Shown here: piece after piece, positions 19,591 to 28,013 of the stretch
How the letters are laid out: each line of letters begins with the position of its first letter
Position numbering within the stretch: position 1 is the stretch's first letter
Source of the DNA: Pseudomonas putida
GTDB taxonomy: Bacteria > Pseudomonadota > Gammaproteobacteria > Pseudomonadales > Pseudomonadaceae
Direction: 5' to 3'
Length of the DNA stretch: 64,000 nt
Assembly (NCBI RefSeq): GCF_028682395.1
Contig: NZ_JANHLC010000001.1
Coordinates: 1,073,821 to 1,137,820, forward strand
The notes under the pieces: generated by a model
Told to the model about the DNA's origin: nothing
Databases searched by the model: none
Seen by the model: the letters and a program-made list of their open reading frames with translations, nothing else
Translations under genes and position numbers: made by a program

Positions 19591-20104
19591 GGGCCAAGAC
19601 TAGCATCGGCCAAGGCACCACTACTCGCCATTTTCGGACATCAATATGCCCGCTAAACACCCGAAAGCGGGGGCCTAAGTTGTGCCGCCCCCCCTCGAAG
19701 TCGAGAAACGCCGGGCGGCCAGCCTAAGCGCTTCGCTTGCGAGTGATCAGAACGATGGCATTACTCTGCCGTGATCGCTTGATACAGCTTCTGGCACTCA
19801 TCCCACGAGAGATTGCGATCAACCACGGCTTTCAGACGAAGCCCTTTGTGCGGCGCTGGCTGTTAACTCGATGGGGTGATGTTCCCGATGCATGGGGACT
19901 CAACGATTGCCGGATCAGACTAACACTGGCCAGCGCGGCTTCGAGTCAGGCCATTCTGGCTTGCCCCGACAAAGGCCGCGGCTCGCTCGTATCCCCAAGC
20001 CACATTTGTTGCCCGCGATCGGGGAGGCAACGCATCAAACAACAGTGCCCGGCGGGTTTCTTCGGGCCCCATGACACACCTTGGCACTGCATAAATCGAT
20101 CGAC
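19591..20104. other. 514-bp gene-free gap with a possible gene fragment
   Basis: Between the Ada-AlkA start and tRNA-Thr I see no intact gene. A small inverted repeat (CCCGCT at 19649-19654 with AGCGGG at 19666-19671) lies near the left end. On the minus strand, 19761-19862 reads as an open stretch ending in TAA with a protein-like sequence (LKAVVDRNLSWDECQKLYQA), but it is cut by an in-frame stop at 19863-19865 and has no start. It may be a decayed gene end. The plus-strand open frame from 19737 runs into the antisense of the tRNA and is not believed. Confidence 0.5.
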
Positions 20105-20180
20105 TGGTGCCGGAGATAGGAATCGAACCTACGACCTTCGCGTTACGAGTGCGCTGCTCTACCGACTGAGCTACACCGGC
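20105..20180 (-). tRNA. tRNA-Thr (CGT)
   Basis: Read on the minus strand, this is a 76-nt cloverleaf starting GCCGGTGTAGCTCAG and ending with an encoded CCA. The anticodon loop is CTCGTAA, giving anticodon CGT (threonine, ACG codons). The T-loop GGTTCGATTCC is standard. The anticodon stem has weak closing pairs (A31-C39 and G27-A43); the G27-A43 mismatch is also present in the E. coli tRNA-Thr(CGT) sequence as I recall it. It lies 40 bp downstream of the tfpO-like gene on the same strand. Confidence 0.95.
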
Positions 20181-20220
20181 GTCGACGTTAACGCTAGCAT
20201 CGGTGCCCAGAGGTCACAAG

Positions 20221-21639
20221 TCAGGGGTGTTTCTGGGCAATAACGCCCTGGGCCCAGAAGCGTGGCTGGAAGTGCCCGCCAAAATCCCGGGCGTATTGTT
20301 CATTGCGCTCCTGCAGATGGGGCACATCGCGGAGTACCACCCACACCAGTAGCGCCACCGCCGCCACGCTGACAAAGCGGCCACTCCAGCGCAACGCCGA
20401 ACCCACCGCCGCCGGCTCGGAGCTCCAACGATGCAACCCCAGCAGCCAGCCCACCACCAGCGCCAGCCATAGCTGCGAGTACGGCATCACGATCACGCCA
20501 TCGACCATGGATTGGGTCAGGGCGCCGACCAGACTGGCAAACAGACACAGGCGCAGCAAATCGGCCGGCTCTTGGGAGTCGGCCTTTTCGCGGATCAGAC
20601 GTATCGTCGCGAACAGCCCCCGCAGCACCAGCCAGGCCACGCACAGCGCCGACGGCCCCCCCCACTCACTGGCCCATTGCAGTACCGCCTGGTGCGGGTG
20701 GGCGGCAATAGGGTTGGCGATATCGGCGAAATGCATCGGCCCGAAGCCCAGCCAGGGGCGCTCGCGGATCATGTCCCAGGCCTGCTGCCAGATGATTTCG
20801 CGCAACGATAGGGAACTGTTCAGACGGTCGCCGGCAAAGTTCAGAATCCGTAACCCCAGATAATCCGCGACGACACCGAACAACAGCCAGAACGACAAGA
20901 CTCCAACCAAAGCCGTCATCAGTTGCCAACGCACCCAGCGCCGTCCAGAAGCGCCCAGAAAAAACAGTACGCTCGCCGCGACCATCATTCCCAGCCAACT
21001 GCCGCGGGTACCACCAGAGACGACAAGAAACCACCAACTAGCAAGCAGGGTGAAAGCACCGATCTTGATGGCCTTCCTTATAGGAAAAATAAGTAACGGA
21101 AAGACTAATAACGGGAGAGTAAGCGTCTGAAACTGGCCATAAAAACGCTTATTGGAAAACCCTTCAAGCAACAGGTCCGTATCGGCGATCGCCTCACCGC
21201 TTGAAAAGGCACTCAAAACGCTGGCCAGAAACTGCACACTTTTAATGCTGCAAAGCAGACAAACAAAAACAACCAACAATCTATCCATCGAATCACCGCC
21301 CCGGATTCGACTCTGGAAAAAAAACAACCCAATGGCGCAGCTCGTCACGGCCAGAGCTAGCTCAACCATTGCCCACACTGGTTGTCTGGCCGCTAGACAA
21401 GAGAACAGTCCAAGCACAAAAACCAAAGAAAAAACAACGCGCGTCCCGGTATCAAAATACGCTGCAGCCGCGCCTGAAAAGCTGTGTTTCAACAGATAAA
21501 AAACGGCCATTACGCCGATAACAACCTGAACGATACGCTGCGCATCATGCCCACTAAACGTCGAGACAACAGACAAAATCAGCAGGCAAAAACTTACAAT
21601 GAAATAGCTCCGACTTTCAGCGATGGCGGGTATTTTCAT
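20221..21639 (-). CDS. O-antigen ligase-like protein, candidate pilin O-glycosyltransferase (TfpO/PilO type)
   Basis: A 472-residue inner-membrane protein with about 11-12 hydrophobic segments. Near residues 300-330 it has the ligase hallmark: an arginine-rich loop followed by ERPWLGFGPMHFADIANPIAAHPHQAVLQ, with histidines and an asparagine/glutamine as in Wzy_C-type WaaL/PglL proteins. It lies directly downstream of pilA on the same strand, behind a strong terminator. In P. aeruginosa group I strains a gene in this place, tfpO, moves one O-antigen unit onto the C-terminal serine of pilin; the PilA here also ends in serine. A pilin-glycosylating role is therefore a strong inference. General O-antigen ligase (WaaL) activity is the alternative. 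ATG has AAGG 7 nt upstream. Confidence 0.8.
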   Translation of the reverse strand: MKIPAIAESRSYFIVSFCLLILSVVSTFSGHDAQRIVQVVIGVMAVFYLLKHSFSGAAAAYFDTGTRVVFSLVFVLGLFSCLAARQPVWAMVELALAVTSCAIGLFFFQSRIRGGDSMDRLLVVFVCLLCSIKSVQFLASVLSAFSSGEAIADTDLLLEGFSNKRFYGQFQTLTLPLLVFPLLIFPIRKAIKIGAFTLLASWWFLVVSGGTRGSWLGMMVAASVLFFLGASGRRWVRWQLMTALVGVLSFWLLFGVVADYLGLRILNFAGDRLNSSLSLREIIWQQAWDMIRERPWLGFGPMHFADIANPIAAHPHQAVLQWASEWGGPSALCVAWLVLRGLFATIRLIREKADSQEPADLLRLCLFASLVGALTQSMVDGVIVMPYSQLWLALVVGWLLGLHRWSSEPAAVGSALRWSGRFVSVAAVALLVWVVLRDVPHLQERNEQYARDFGGHFQPRFWAQGVIAQKHP

Positions 21640-21667
21640 AAGTGGCCTTGGCCAGTTGAAGAGTCAA

Positions 21668-21693
21668 AGAAAAACCCCCGCTAAAAGCGGGGG
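21668..21693 (-). terminator. Terminator after pilA
   Basis: On the minus strand an 8-bp perfect stem (CCCCCGCT / AGCGGGGG, 3-nt loop) is followed by TTTTT. It lies 25 bp after the pilA stop and 28 bp before the tfpO-like start, so it should make most transcripts end after pilA and leave the ligase gene at a lower level. Confidence 0.9.
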
Positions 21694-21717
21694 CTGTATT
21701 CAACTATCTGCTTCTAA

Positions 21718-22143
21718 CTAGCTACCGCGGCAGCTGCTCGGACGATACTTGGCATCTACCGTACCACCGCACGTCCACACTAGTACTTTCGTCGTTGCAT
21801 CTGCTGCCGGAGTCAGCGTGATGGTCGTGCTGCCCAATGCCGTGTTGGCACTGTTGCCTGCCGTCGCAGTAATAACACCACTGCCACCGATAGCGACACT
21901 GGCAGTGTATTTGCCAGCAGCCCCGGCATAGCCCGCATCGGTGTTACTGGTTGGGAAGGCGCCCTTGGTTTGATAGTACTCAGTAACGGCAACCTTGGCA
22001 CCATCCGTCAGCGCCATCATTTCAGAAACCTGCGCACGGATTGTGTAGTCCTGATAAGCCGGCAATGCCACTGCAGCCAGAATACCGACGATCGCAACCA
22101 CGATCATCAGCTCAATCAAGGTAAAACCTTTTTGAACTTTCAT
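21718..22143 (-). CDS. pilA: Type IV major pilin
   Basis: Secreted fibre subunit of type IVa pili. The 141-residue precursor has the short leader MKVQKG, cleaved before F7 by PilD, then the classic hydrophobic spine [22 protein letters not shown] with the mature Glu5. Near the C-terminus two cysteines (C125 and C138) close a 12-residue disulfide loop, and the protein ends CRGS. The terminal serine matches the glycosylated end of group I P. aeruginosa pilin. ATG 22143 has GGAG 8 nt upstream; the longer frame is not a real start. A perfectly spaced sigma-54 element lies upstream. It is divergent from pilB. Confidence 0.97.
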   Translation of the reverse strand: MKVQKGFTLIELMIVVAIVGILAAVALPAYQDYTIRAQVSEMMALTDGAKVAVTEYYQTKGAFPTSNTDAGYAGAAGKYTASVAIGGSGVITATAGNSANTALGSTTITLTPAADATTKVLVWTCGGTVDAKYRPSSCRGS

Positions 22144-22189
22144 ATATTGTCTCCAAACGGGGGAAGGCCCTATGACCTGATACCGTCTC

Positions 22190-22206
22190 AGCACAGGTCG
22201 TGCCAA
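22190..22206 (-). promoter_or_regulatory. Sigma-54 (RpoN) promoter of pilA
   Basis: On the minus strand the element reads TTGGCACGACCTGTGCT. The GG and GC doublets are 10 nt apart, as required for -24/-12 promoters, and the match to TGGCACG-N4-TTGCW is nearly complete. The predicted start is near 22178, about 35 nt before the pilA ATG. In P. aeruginosa pilA is transcribed from this promoter type under PilSR control. Confidence 0.9.
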
Positions 22207-22367
22207 CCCTCATCCTTCAATGCCACAAGCCTGAAAGCAACGCCGATGCAACAGTCAACTGCTCTAGAACAACAAAACATGACATTTTTTGTCACTCGCT
22301 TTTTGCCGATTTGGCACCACTGCCCGACTAGGCTATAAGACTCGAACTGATTGTGTCTGGTGCTCAA

Positions 22368-24068
22368 ATGAATGATATCGCCCTCTCCGGCCTCGCCAAG
22401 CAATTGGTGCTCGCCGAACTGCTCACTGAAAAAAGCGCTCAGCAGGCGTATCAACAAGCCCAACGCAACCGAGTCTCCCTGGTTAGCTATCTGGTTCAGA
22501 ACAAACTGGTCAAAAGCCGCCAGGTCGCAGAGATCGCTTCCGAACACTTTGGTGTGGCGTTTCTCGATCTGAGCAACCTCGACAGGGAGAGCCAACCCAA
22601 GGGCCTAATCAGCGAAAAACTGATGCGCCAGCATCAAGTGCTGCCGCTCTGGCGCCGGGGCAACAAGCTGTTTGTCGGGATCAGCGATCCATCCAATCAC
22701 CAGGCCATCAAGGACATCCAGTTCAGCACCGGCCTGACCACCGAAGCAATCCTGGTCGAGGACGATAAACTCAGCGACGCCATCGACAAGTTTTTCGACA
22801 GTACGACCACTGGCCTGGAAGACATGGGCGATGTCGACCTCGATGGCGTGGAAATCGAGTCCGGTGAAGACCGCCGCAACGACCCTATCGCCGGCCAGGA
22901 TGCCGACGATGCCCCCGTGGTGCGTTTCGTCAACAAGATGCTGCTCGATGCAATCAAGGGCGGCTCGTCCGACTTGCACTTCGAGCCCTACGAAAAAGTC
23001 TATCGGGTCCGTCTGCGCACCGACGGCATCCTGCGCGAAGTCGCCAAGCCGCCGCCCCATCTGGGCCCCCGTATTGCCGCTCGCCTCAAGGTCATGGCCA
23101 GCCTGGATATCTCCGAGCGGCGCAAGCCCCAGGATGGGCGGATCAAGATGCGGATCTCGAAAACCAAGTCCATCGACTTTCGGGTCAACACCCTGCCCAC
23201 CCTGTGGGGCGAGAAGATCGTGATGCGGATCCTCGATCCGTCCAGCGCACAGATGGGCATCGATGCACTGGGTTACGAGCCTGAACAGAAAGCCCTGTAC
23301 CTGGCGGCCCTCAAACAACCCCAGGGCATGATCCTGGTGACGGGTCCGACCGGCTCGGGGAAAACCGTCTCGCTCTACACCGGGATCAATATCCTCAATA
23401 CCGTCGATATCAATATTTCCACCGCGGAAGATCCGGTGGAAATCAATATGGAAGGCATCAACCAGGTCAACGTCAACCCAAAGCAGGGGCTGGATTTCGC
23501 CCAGGCATTGCGCTCGTTCCTGCGTCAGGATCCGGATGTGATCATGGTCGGCGAAATTCGTGACCTGGAAACCGCCGAGATCGCGATCAAGGCCGCGCAA
23601 ACCGGCCATATGGTGCTCTCCACCCTGCACACCAACAGCGCCGCGGAAACCTTGGTGCGCCTGCACAACATGGGCGTGGCCGGCTTCAATATCGCCACCT
23701 CGATCAACCTGATCATCGCCCAGCGCCTGGCCCGCAAACTGTGCAACCACTGCAAGAAGGCAATCGCCATTCCCGAAGAGGCGCTCCTCAAGGAAGGCTT
23801 CCCGGCCCAGCGTATCGGCACTTTCACCGTCTACGAACCACAGGGTTGCGAGCTGTGCAACCACGGTTACAAAGGCCGGATCGGGATTTACGAGGTGGTC
23901 AAGAACACGCCTGAGCTACAGCGCCTGATCATGGCCGAGGGTAACTCCATCGACATCGCCACGCAGATGCGCAAGGACGGCTTCGATGACTTGCGCACCT
24001 CCGGGCTAAGCAAGGTCATGCAGGGTGTGACCAGCCTCGAGGAAGTCAACCGGGTAACCAAGGACTGA
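22368..24068 (+). CDS. pilB: Type IV pilus assembly ATPase PilB
   Basis: Cytosolic hexameric ATPase that drives pilus extension. The 566-residue product has the N-terminal domain that binds the platform, then a Walker A box GPTGSGKT near residues 325-332, an Asp box (EDPVEINMEGINQVNVN), Walker B (DPDVIMVGEIRD) and a His box (STLHTNSAAET). A tetracysteine metal motif follows (CNHCKKA and CELCNHG, about 459-505). I chose ATG 22368 (MNDIALSGL), which matches the known PilB start; a GTG 15 bp upstream is the alternative. It is the first gene of pilB-pilC-pilD-coaE-yacG and divergent from pilA. Confidence 0.97.
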   Translation: MNDIALSGLAKQLVLAELLTEKSAQQAYQQAQRNRVSLVSYLVQNKLVKSRQVAEIASEHFGVAFLDLSNLDRESQPKGLISEKLMRQHQVLPLWRRGNKLFVGISDPSNHQAIKDIQFSTGLTTEAILVEDDKLSDAIDKFFDSTTTGLEDMGDVDLDGVEIESGEDRRNDPIAGQDADDAPVVRFVNKMLLDAIKGGSSDLHFEPYEKVYRVRLRTDGILREVAKPPPHLGPRIAARLKVMASLDISERRKPQDGRIKMRISKTKSIDFRVNTLPTLWGEKIVMRILDPSSAQMGIDALGYEPEQKALYLAALKQPQGMILVTGPTGSGKTVSLYTGINILNTVDINISTAEDPVEINMEGINQVNVNPKQGLDFAQALRSFLRQDPDVIMVGEIRDLETAEIAIKAAQTGHMVLSTLHTNSAAETLVRLHNMGVAGFNIATSINLIIAQRLARKLCNHCKKAIAIPEEALLKEGFPAQRIGTFTVYEPQGCELCNHGYKGRIGIYEVVKNTPELQRLIMAEGNSIDIATQMRKDGFDDLRTSGLSKVMQGVTSLEEVNRVTKD

Positions 24069-24070
24069 AT

Positions 24071-25288
24071 ATGGCGAGCAAACCGGTAAAGATCAGCACA
24101 TATACGTGGGAAGGCACCGACCGCAAGGGCACCAAGATTTCCGGCGAACTGAGCGGCCACAATCCGGCGCTGGTCAAGGCCCAGTTGCGCAAGCAGGGGA
24201 TCAACCCCGGCAAGGTCCGCAAGAAAGGCCTCTCGCTGTTCAACTCCGGCAAACGTATCAAACCGTTGGATATCGCCCTGTTCACCCGGCAGATGGCGAC
24301 CATGATGAAGGCCGGCGTACCGCTGTTGCAGTCCTTTGACATCATTGCCGAGGGCTTCGACAACCCCAATATGCGCAAGCTGGTCGACGAGGTAAAACAG
24401 GAGGTCGCGGCCGGCAACAGCTTCGCTTCGGCCTTACGCAACAAACCGCAATATTTCGACGAACTGTATTGCAACCTGGTGGATGCCGGTGAGCAGGCCG
24501 GCGCCCTGGAGAGCCTGCTGGCCCGGGTCGCGACCTACAAGGAAAAAACCGAAGCGCTCAAGGCCAAGATCAAGAAAGCCATGACCTATCCCATCGCGGT
24601 AGTCATCGTGGCGATCATTGTAACGGCCATCCTTCTGATCAAGGTGGTCCCGCAGTTCGAAGCGATTTTCGCCAACTTCGGCGCCGAACTTCCGGGCTTT
24701 ACCCTGTTGGTCATTGCTGTGTCTCAGATCCTGCAGGAGTGGTGGTGGGTCGTGCTCGCCGCCATGGTGGGCGCGGGCTACGCCCTCAAGCAGGCGCACA
24801 GGAAATCCGCCCGTTTTCGTGACTGGCTCGATCGCACCTTACTGAAGCTACCAATCATTGGCAGCCTGCTGTACAAGTCCGCCGTGGCGCGCTATGCCCG
24901 CACACTATCGACCACTTTTGCCGCAGGCGTACCGCTGGTGGAAGCACTCGACTCGGTGGCCGGTGCCACGGGCAACGTGGTCTTCAGAAATGCCGTGAAC
25001 CGCGTCAAGCAGGATGTTTCCACCGGCATGCAGCTGAACTTCTCCATGCGCACCACCGGTGTCTTCCCGACCATGGCAATCCAAATGACGGCCATCGGTG
25101 AAGAATCCGGCGCCCTGGACGATATGCTCGACAAGGTCGCGACCTACTACGAGGAAGAGGTCGACAACCTGGTCAGCACCCTGACGACCCTGATGGAGCC
25201 CTTGATCATGGCCGTACTCGGCGTCATCGTCGGCGGCCTGGTGATCGCCATGTACCTCCCCATCTTCAAGCTTGGCCAAGTGGTTTAG
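24071..25288 (+). CDS. pilC: Type IV pilus inner-membrane platform protein PilC
   Basis: A 405-residue GspF-family membrane protein on which PilB and PilT act. It has two repeated cytoplasmic T2SF domains, seen as TRQMATMMKAGVPLLQSFDI near residue 75 and YARTLSTTFAAGVPLVEALD near 280. Membrane segments lie near 175-200, 215-235 and 375-400. The ATG is 2 nt after the pilB stop, with AGGA 7 nt upstream located inside the end of pilB. Confidence 0.97.
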   Translation: MASKPVKISTYTWEGTDRKGTKISGELSGHNPALVKAQLRKQGINPGKVRKKGLSLFNSGKRIKPLDIALFTRQMATMMKAGVPLLQSFDIIAEGFDNPNMRKLVDEVKQEVAAGNSFASALRNKPQYFDELYCNLVDAGEQAGALESLLARVATYKEKTEALKAKIKKAMTYPIAVVIVAIIVTAILLIKVVPQFEAIFANFGAELPGFTLLVIAVSQILQEWWWVVLAAMVGAGYALKQAHRKSARFRDWLDRTLLKLPIIGSLLYKSAVARYARTLSTTFAAGVPLVEALDSVAGATGNVVFRNAVNRVKQDVSTGMQLNFSMRTTGVFPTMAIQMTAIGEESGALDDMLDKVATYYEEEVDNLVSTLTTLMEPLIMAVLGVIVGGLVIAMYLPIFKLGQVV

Positions 25289-25290
25289 AC

Positions 25291-26175
25291 ATGACCCTGA
25301 TCGACTTTCTGGCCAGCCATGCGCTGGCCTTTGTTTTATCCGTTGCGCTGCTCGGCCTGATTGTCGGTAGTTTTCTCAATGTCGTGGTCTGGCGTCTGCC
25401 CAAGATGCTCGAGCGCGACTGGCGCGAACAGGCTCGCGAAGTCCTCGGGCTTGCCGCCGAACCGGCCTCGCTGACGGCTTCGCCCACCTACAACCTGCTG
25501 CTGCCCAACTCCCAGTGCCCCCATTGCGCCCATGAAATCCGCCCCTGGGAAAACCTGCCGCTGCTCAGCTATCTGCTATTGCGGGGCAAATGTTCCAGTT
25601 GCAAGGCCCCCATCAGTGCGCGCTACCCGGTCACCGAAGTGCTCTGCGCCGCGTTGTCGGGCTTCCTGGCTTGGCACTTCGGTCTTGGCTGGCCGCTGGC
25701 AGCCATGCTGCTGCTGAGCTGGGGCCTCCTGGCCATGAGCCTGATCGACGCGGAACACCAACTGCTACCCGACGTGCTGGTGCTACCGTTGCTCTGGCTA
25801 GGCCTGATCGTCAACAGCTTCGGGCTGTTCACCTCCCTGAGCGACGCGCTGTGGGGCGCTGTGGCCGGCTATTTGAGCCTGTGGTCGGTGTTCTGGCTGT
25901 TCAAACTGGTCACCGGCAAGGACGGCATGGGCCATGGCGACTTCAAGTTGCTGGCCCTGCTCGGTGCCTGGGGCGGCTGGCAGATTCTGCCACTGACGAT
26001 CTTGCTGTCATCCTTGGTCGGCGCCGTGCTGGGGCTGATTCTGTTGCGCCTGCGCGACGCCAGCACCTCGACCCCCATCCCTTTCGGCCCCTATCTGGCG
26101 CTGGCCGGCTGGATTGCCTTGCTCTGGGGTGGTCAAATAACCGACTCCTATTTGCAGTTTGCCGGTTTTCGATGA
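25291..26175 (+). CDS. pilD: Prepilin peptidase / N-methyltransferase PilD
   Basis: An inner-membrane aspartyl protease that cleaves the leader of PilA and of type II secretion pseudopilins, then methylates the new N-terminus. The 294-residue protein has a cytosolic domain with paired CxxC motifs (C76/C79 and C101/C104), then about seven membrane segments. The two catalytic aspartates are D153 ([13 protein letters not shown]) and D217 ([11 protein letters not shown]), matching PilD D149/D213. It begins 2 nt after pilC and overlaps coaE by ATGA. Confidence 0.97.
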   Translation: MTLIDFLASHALAFVLSVALLGLIVGSFLNVVVWRLPKMLERDWREQAREVLGLAAEPASLTASPTYNLLLPNSQCPHCAHEIRPWENLPLLSYLLLRGKCSSCKAPISARYPVTEVLCAALSGFLAWHFGLGWPLAAMLLLSWGLLAMSLIDAEHQLLPDVLVLPLLWLGLIVNSFGLFTSLSDALWGAVAGYLSLWSVFWLFKLVTGKDGMGHGDFKLLALLGAWGGWQILPLTILLSSLVGAVLGLILLRLRDASTSTPIPFGPYLALAGWIALLWGGQITDSYLQFAGFR

Positions 26176-26795
26176 ATACCCCTGATTTCAAACCCTGGAT
26201 CCTTGGCCTGACGGGCGGGATCGGCAGTGGCAAGAGCGCTGCGGCGCAGCACTTTATCGACCTGGGCGTGCACCTGGTGGACGCCGACCACGCTGCCCGC
26301 TGGGTGGTCGAGCCTGGCCGTCCGGCATTGGCCAAAATTGCCGAGCACTTCGGGCCTGGCGTGATCCAGGCCGATGGCCAACTTGACCGCAGTGCCTTGC
26401 GCGCCCTGATTTTCGAGCACCCCGAGCAACGTCGCTGGCTGGAAGCCCTGCTGCACCCGCTGATTGGCGAAGAGATCGTCAACAACCTGGCCCAGGCCCG
26501 TTCGCCCTACGCCATTTTGGTATCGCCTTTATTGGTTGAGTCCGGGCAATCGCGCCTGACCCAACGGATCCTGGTGATCGACGCGCCCGAACCATTGCAG
26601 GTCCAGCGCACACTGCTACGCGACCAGACGAGCGAGGCGCAGGTCCAGGCCATTCTCAAGGCCCAGGCCAGCCGCGAAGAACGCCTGCGCCATGCCCAGG
26701 ACGTGGTGGTCAACGACCGTGACCTGAGCTGGCTACACAGCGAAGTCGAACGCCTGCATCACTTTTATCTTACTTTGCGTGGAGGCCAATCATGA
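26172..26795 (+). CDS. coaE: Dephospho-CoA kinase
   Basis: Last step of coenzyme A synthesis: phosphorylates dephospho-CoA at the ribose 3'-OH. The 207-residue product starts [20 protein letters not shown], containing the P-loop GGIGSGKS, and keeps the DAD motif ([12 protein letters not shown]) and the lid region. ATG 26172 overlaps the pilD stop by 4 bp. A same-frame extension upstream lies inside pilD and is not coding. Confidence 0.97.
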   Translation: MNTPDFKPWILGLTGGIGSGKSAAAQHFIDLGVHLVDADHAARWVVEPGRPALAKIAEHFGPGVIQADGQLDRSALRALIFEHPEQRRWLEALLHPLIGEEIVNNLAQARSPYAILVSPLLVESGQSRLTQRILVIDAPEPLQVQRTLLRDQTSEAQVQAILKAQASREERLRHAQDVVVNDRDLSWLHSEVERLHHFYLTLRGGQS

Positions 26796-26995
26796 GCCAG
26801 ACCCTGACCGTTGAATGCCCGACCTGTGGCGCCCCCGTTGAATGGAAGAGCGAGAACAGCACCCGCCCGTTCTGCTCGGACCGCTGCAAACTGATCGACC
26901 TGGGTGCCTGGGCCGCGGAAGAACACAAGATCCCGGTCAGCCCGGATGCCGAAGACGACCTGTTCTCCGAAGAGTTGCCGCCGCGCGCGCACTGA
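26792..26995 (+). CDS. yacG: DNA gyrase inhibitor YacG
   Basis: A 67-residue zinc protein that binds GyrB and inhibits gyrase in E. coli. Four zinc cysteines are visible (C9, C12, C28, C32: CPTCG and CSDRC), followed by [16 protein letters not shown] and an acidic tail. It overlaps coaE by ATGA and ends the pilBCD-coaE-yacG series. Confidence 0.95.
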   Translation: MSQTLTVECPTCGAPVEWKSENSTRPFCSDRCKLIDLGAWAAEEHKIPVSPDAEDDLFSEELPPRAH

Positions 26996-27015
26996 TTCGA
27001 AGGATTGGCCTTGAA

Positions 27016-27043
27016 CCCGTAGGCGCGAGCGCGCGTCTACGGG
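27016..27043. repeat. Strong hairpin between convergent genes
   Basis: CCCGTAG (27016-27022) pairs with CTACGGG (27037-27043). The inner bases extend the stem through one G-T pair and CGCG/CGCG, giving about 12 pairs with a 4-nt loop. It lies between yacG and the convergent small gene at 27050. It could be a REP-type element or a bidirectional transcription end; there is no long T-tract. Confidence 0.6.
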
Positions 27044-27049
27044 TATTGA

Positions 27050-27265
27050 TCAGGGCCGCATAAAGCCGTAATCCTGTTCATCGTCGAGGTTCTCGGCGAG
27101 AAACTGCAACTCGTCCGCCAGGTCCTCGACACTGCGCAACCCCTTGCTCTGCTGGACCACCGCACTGAGCAGCGCACGTAACCCCAGGCCCGGCTCGAAG
27201 CCCGCCGCCTGCGCCGCATCGACACTCGCACGCACTTCCTGCCGCGCCCATTCGTAGACACTCAT
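27050..27265 (-). CDS. Small conserved hypothetical protein
   Basis: A 71-residue acidic soluble protein starting MSVYEWARQEVRASVDAAQA. It is predicted to be helical, with no membrane segment, cysteine motif or recognisable domain. I chose ATG 27265; the frame runs on to 27316 but without ribosome-site support. It lies 61 bp downstream of the ECF-type permease on the same strand and may share its transcript. Function unknown. Confidence 0.7.
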   Translation of the reverse strand: MSVYEWARQEVRASVDAAQAAGFEPGLGLRALLSAVVQQSKGLRSVEDLADELQFLAENLDDEQDYGFMRP

Positions 27266-27326
27266 AACCCTGCTCCCGTTTTTTCCAGAGCATGGCTGCG
27301 TGCCAGCAACGAGCATTTGATATGGA

Positions 27327-28013
27327 TCAACGCGGCTCGTCGTCCTTCCACGGCGCCGACAGGTAACGCGTACGGTTGAAGGTTTCCAGCCAATGCGGGC
27401 AAAACACCACCAAGGCGCTGACCAGCATCCCGTTGATAAACGCCTCGGGGAAAATGATCAGCCACAGATAGCCGGCAAAATCCTCCAGCCATTCCGGCAT
27501 CGCAAAACGCTCATCCAGCCACAGCAGGCCCAGGGTCGCCAGTAGGCACAGCAAGGCCGCCAGCGCCGCGGCAAAAAAACCCGAGCAGAAGATATAGACA
27601 AACGGATTGCGCGGCTGCGCACGCTCCACCCAATGGGCACACACCTCGGTCACCAGCACCGGCAGCAGGATCAACAGGCTGCCATTGACCCCCATCGCGG
27701 CCAGGTCCTGGCGGCCGAGCAGGACCAGCCCCAATTGGGCGACGAGCCCGCCGACAATCGCCAGCGGCCAATCGAGCAACAGAGTGACCGCTGTCATGCC
27801 GATAAAGTGATAGGACACACCGGTATCGAAATCGCGGCGCACCAGCCAGAGCAGAAACAGCACCAAGACCGTACCGCACAGCACATGCTGGCGATGGCTA
27901 TCGGCAAACAGCTCGACCCAAGGCGCGCGCCAGGCCGCCCAGAGCAGTACGGGCAGATACAGCAGCCAGCCCAGCACCAGGCTGGTGTCCGACAGCAACT
28001 CGGCGCCGATCAT
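27327..28013 (-). CDS. Energy-coupling-factor ABC transporter permease-like protein (CbiM-like)
   Basis: A 228-residue membrane protein with about six hydrophobic segments, including LVLGWLLYLPVLLWAAW, VLCGTVLVLFLLWLV and MTAVTLLLDWPLAIVGGLVA. The overall look is that of the CbiM-type S-component family, with polar GVSYHFIGMTA in the third segment and FPEAFINGMLVSALVVF near the end. No CbiO-like ATPase or CbiQ partner is nearby, so transport activity and substrate are open. Its ATG overlaps the stop of the upstream thioredoxin-like gene (ATGA), so the two are coupled. Confidence 0.8.
   Translation of the reverse strand: MIGAELLSDTSLVLGWLLYLPVLLWAAWRAPWVELFADSHRQHVLCGTVLVLFLLWLVRRDFDTGVSYHFIGMTAVTLLLDWPLAIVGGLVAQLGLVLLGRQDLAAMGVNGSLLILLPVLVTEVCAHWVERAQPRNPFVYIFCSGFFAAALAALLCLLATLGLLWLDERFAMPEWLEDFAGYLWLIIFPEAFINGMLVSALVVFCPHWLETFNRTRYLSAPWKDDEPR

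Noticed and set aside
20105..20180. tRNA-Thr as an attachment site for an integrated island
   Set aside because: I looked for a second copy of the tRNA 3' end in the 500-bp gap and found none; there is no integrase gene in the window.
19737..20243. 168-codon open frame on the plus strand
   Set aside because: Its last third is the antisense of tRNA-Thr, a known false protein pattern, and the rest has no ribosome site or recognisable domain.
25590..26171. Same-frame extension upstream of coaE
   Set aside because: It lies inside pilD; CoaE clearly begins at MNTPDF, with the P-loop at the usual place.
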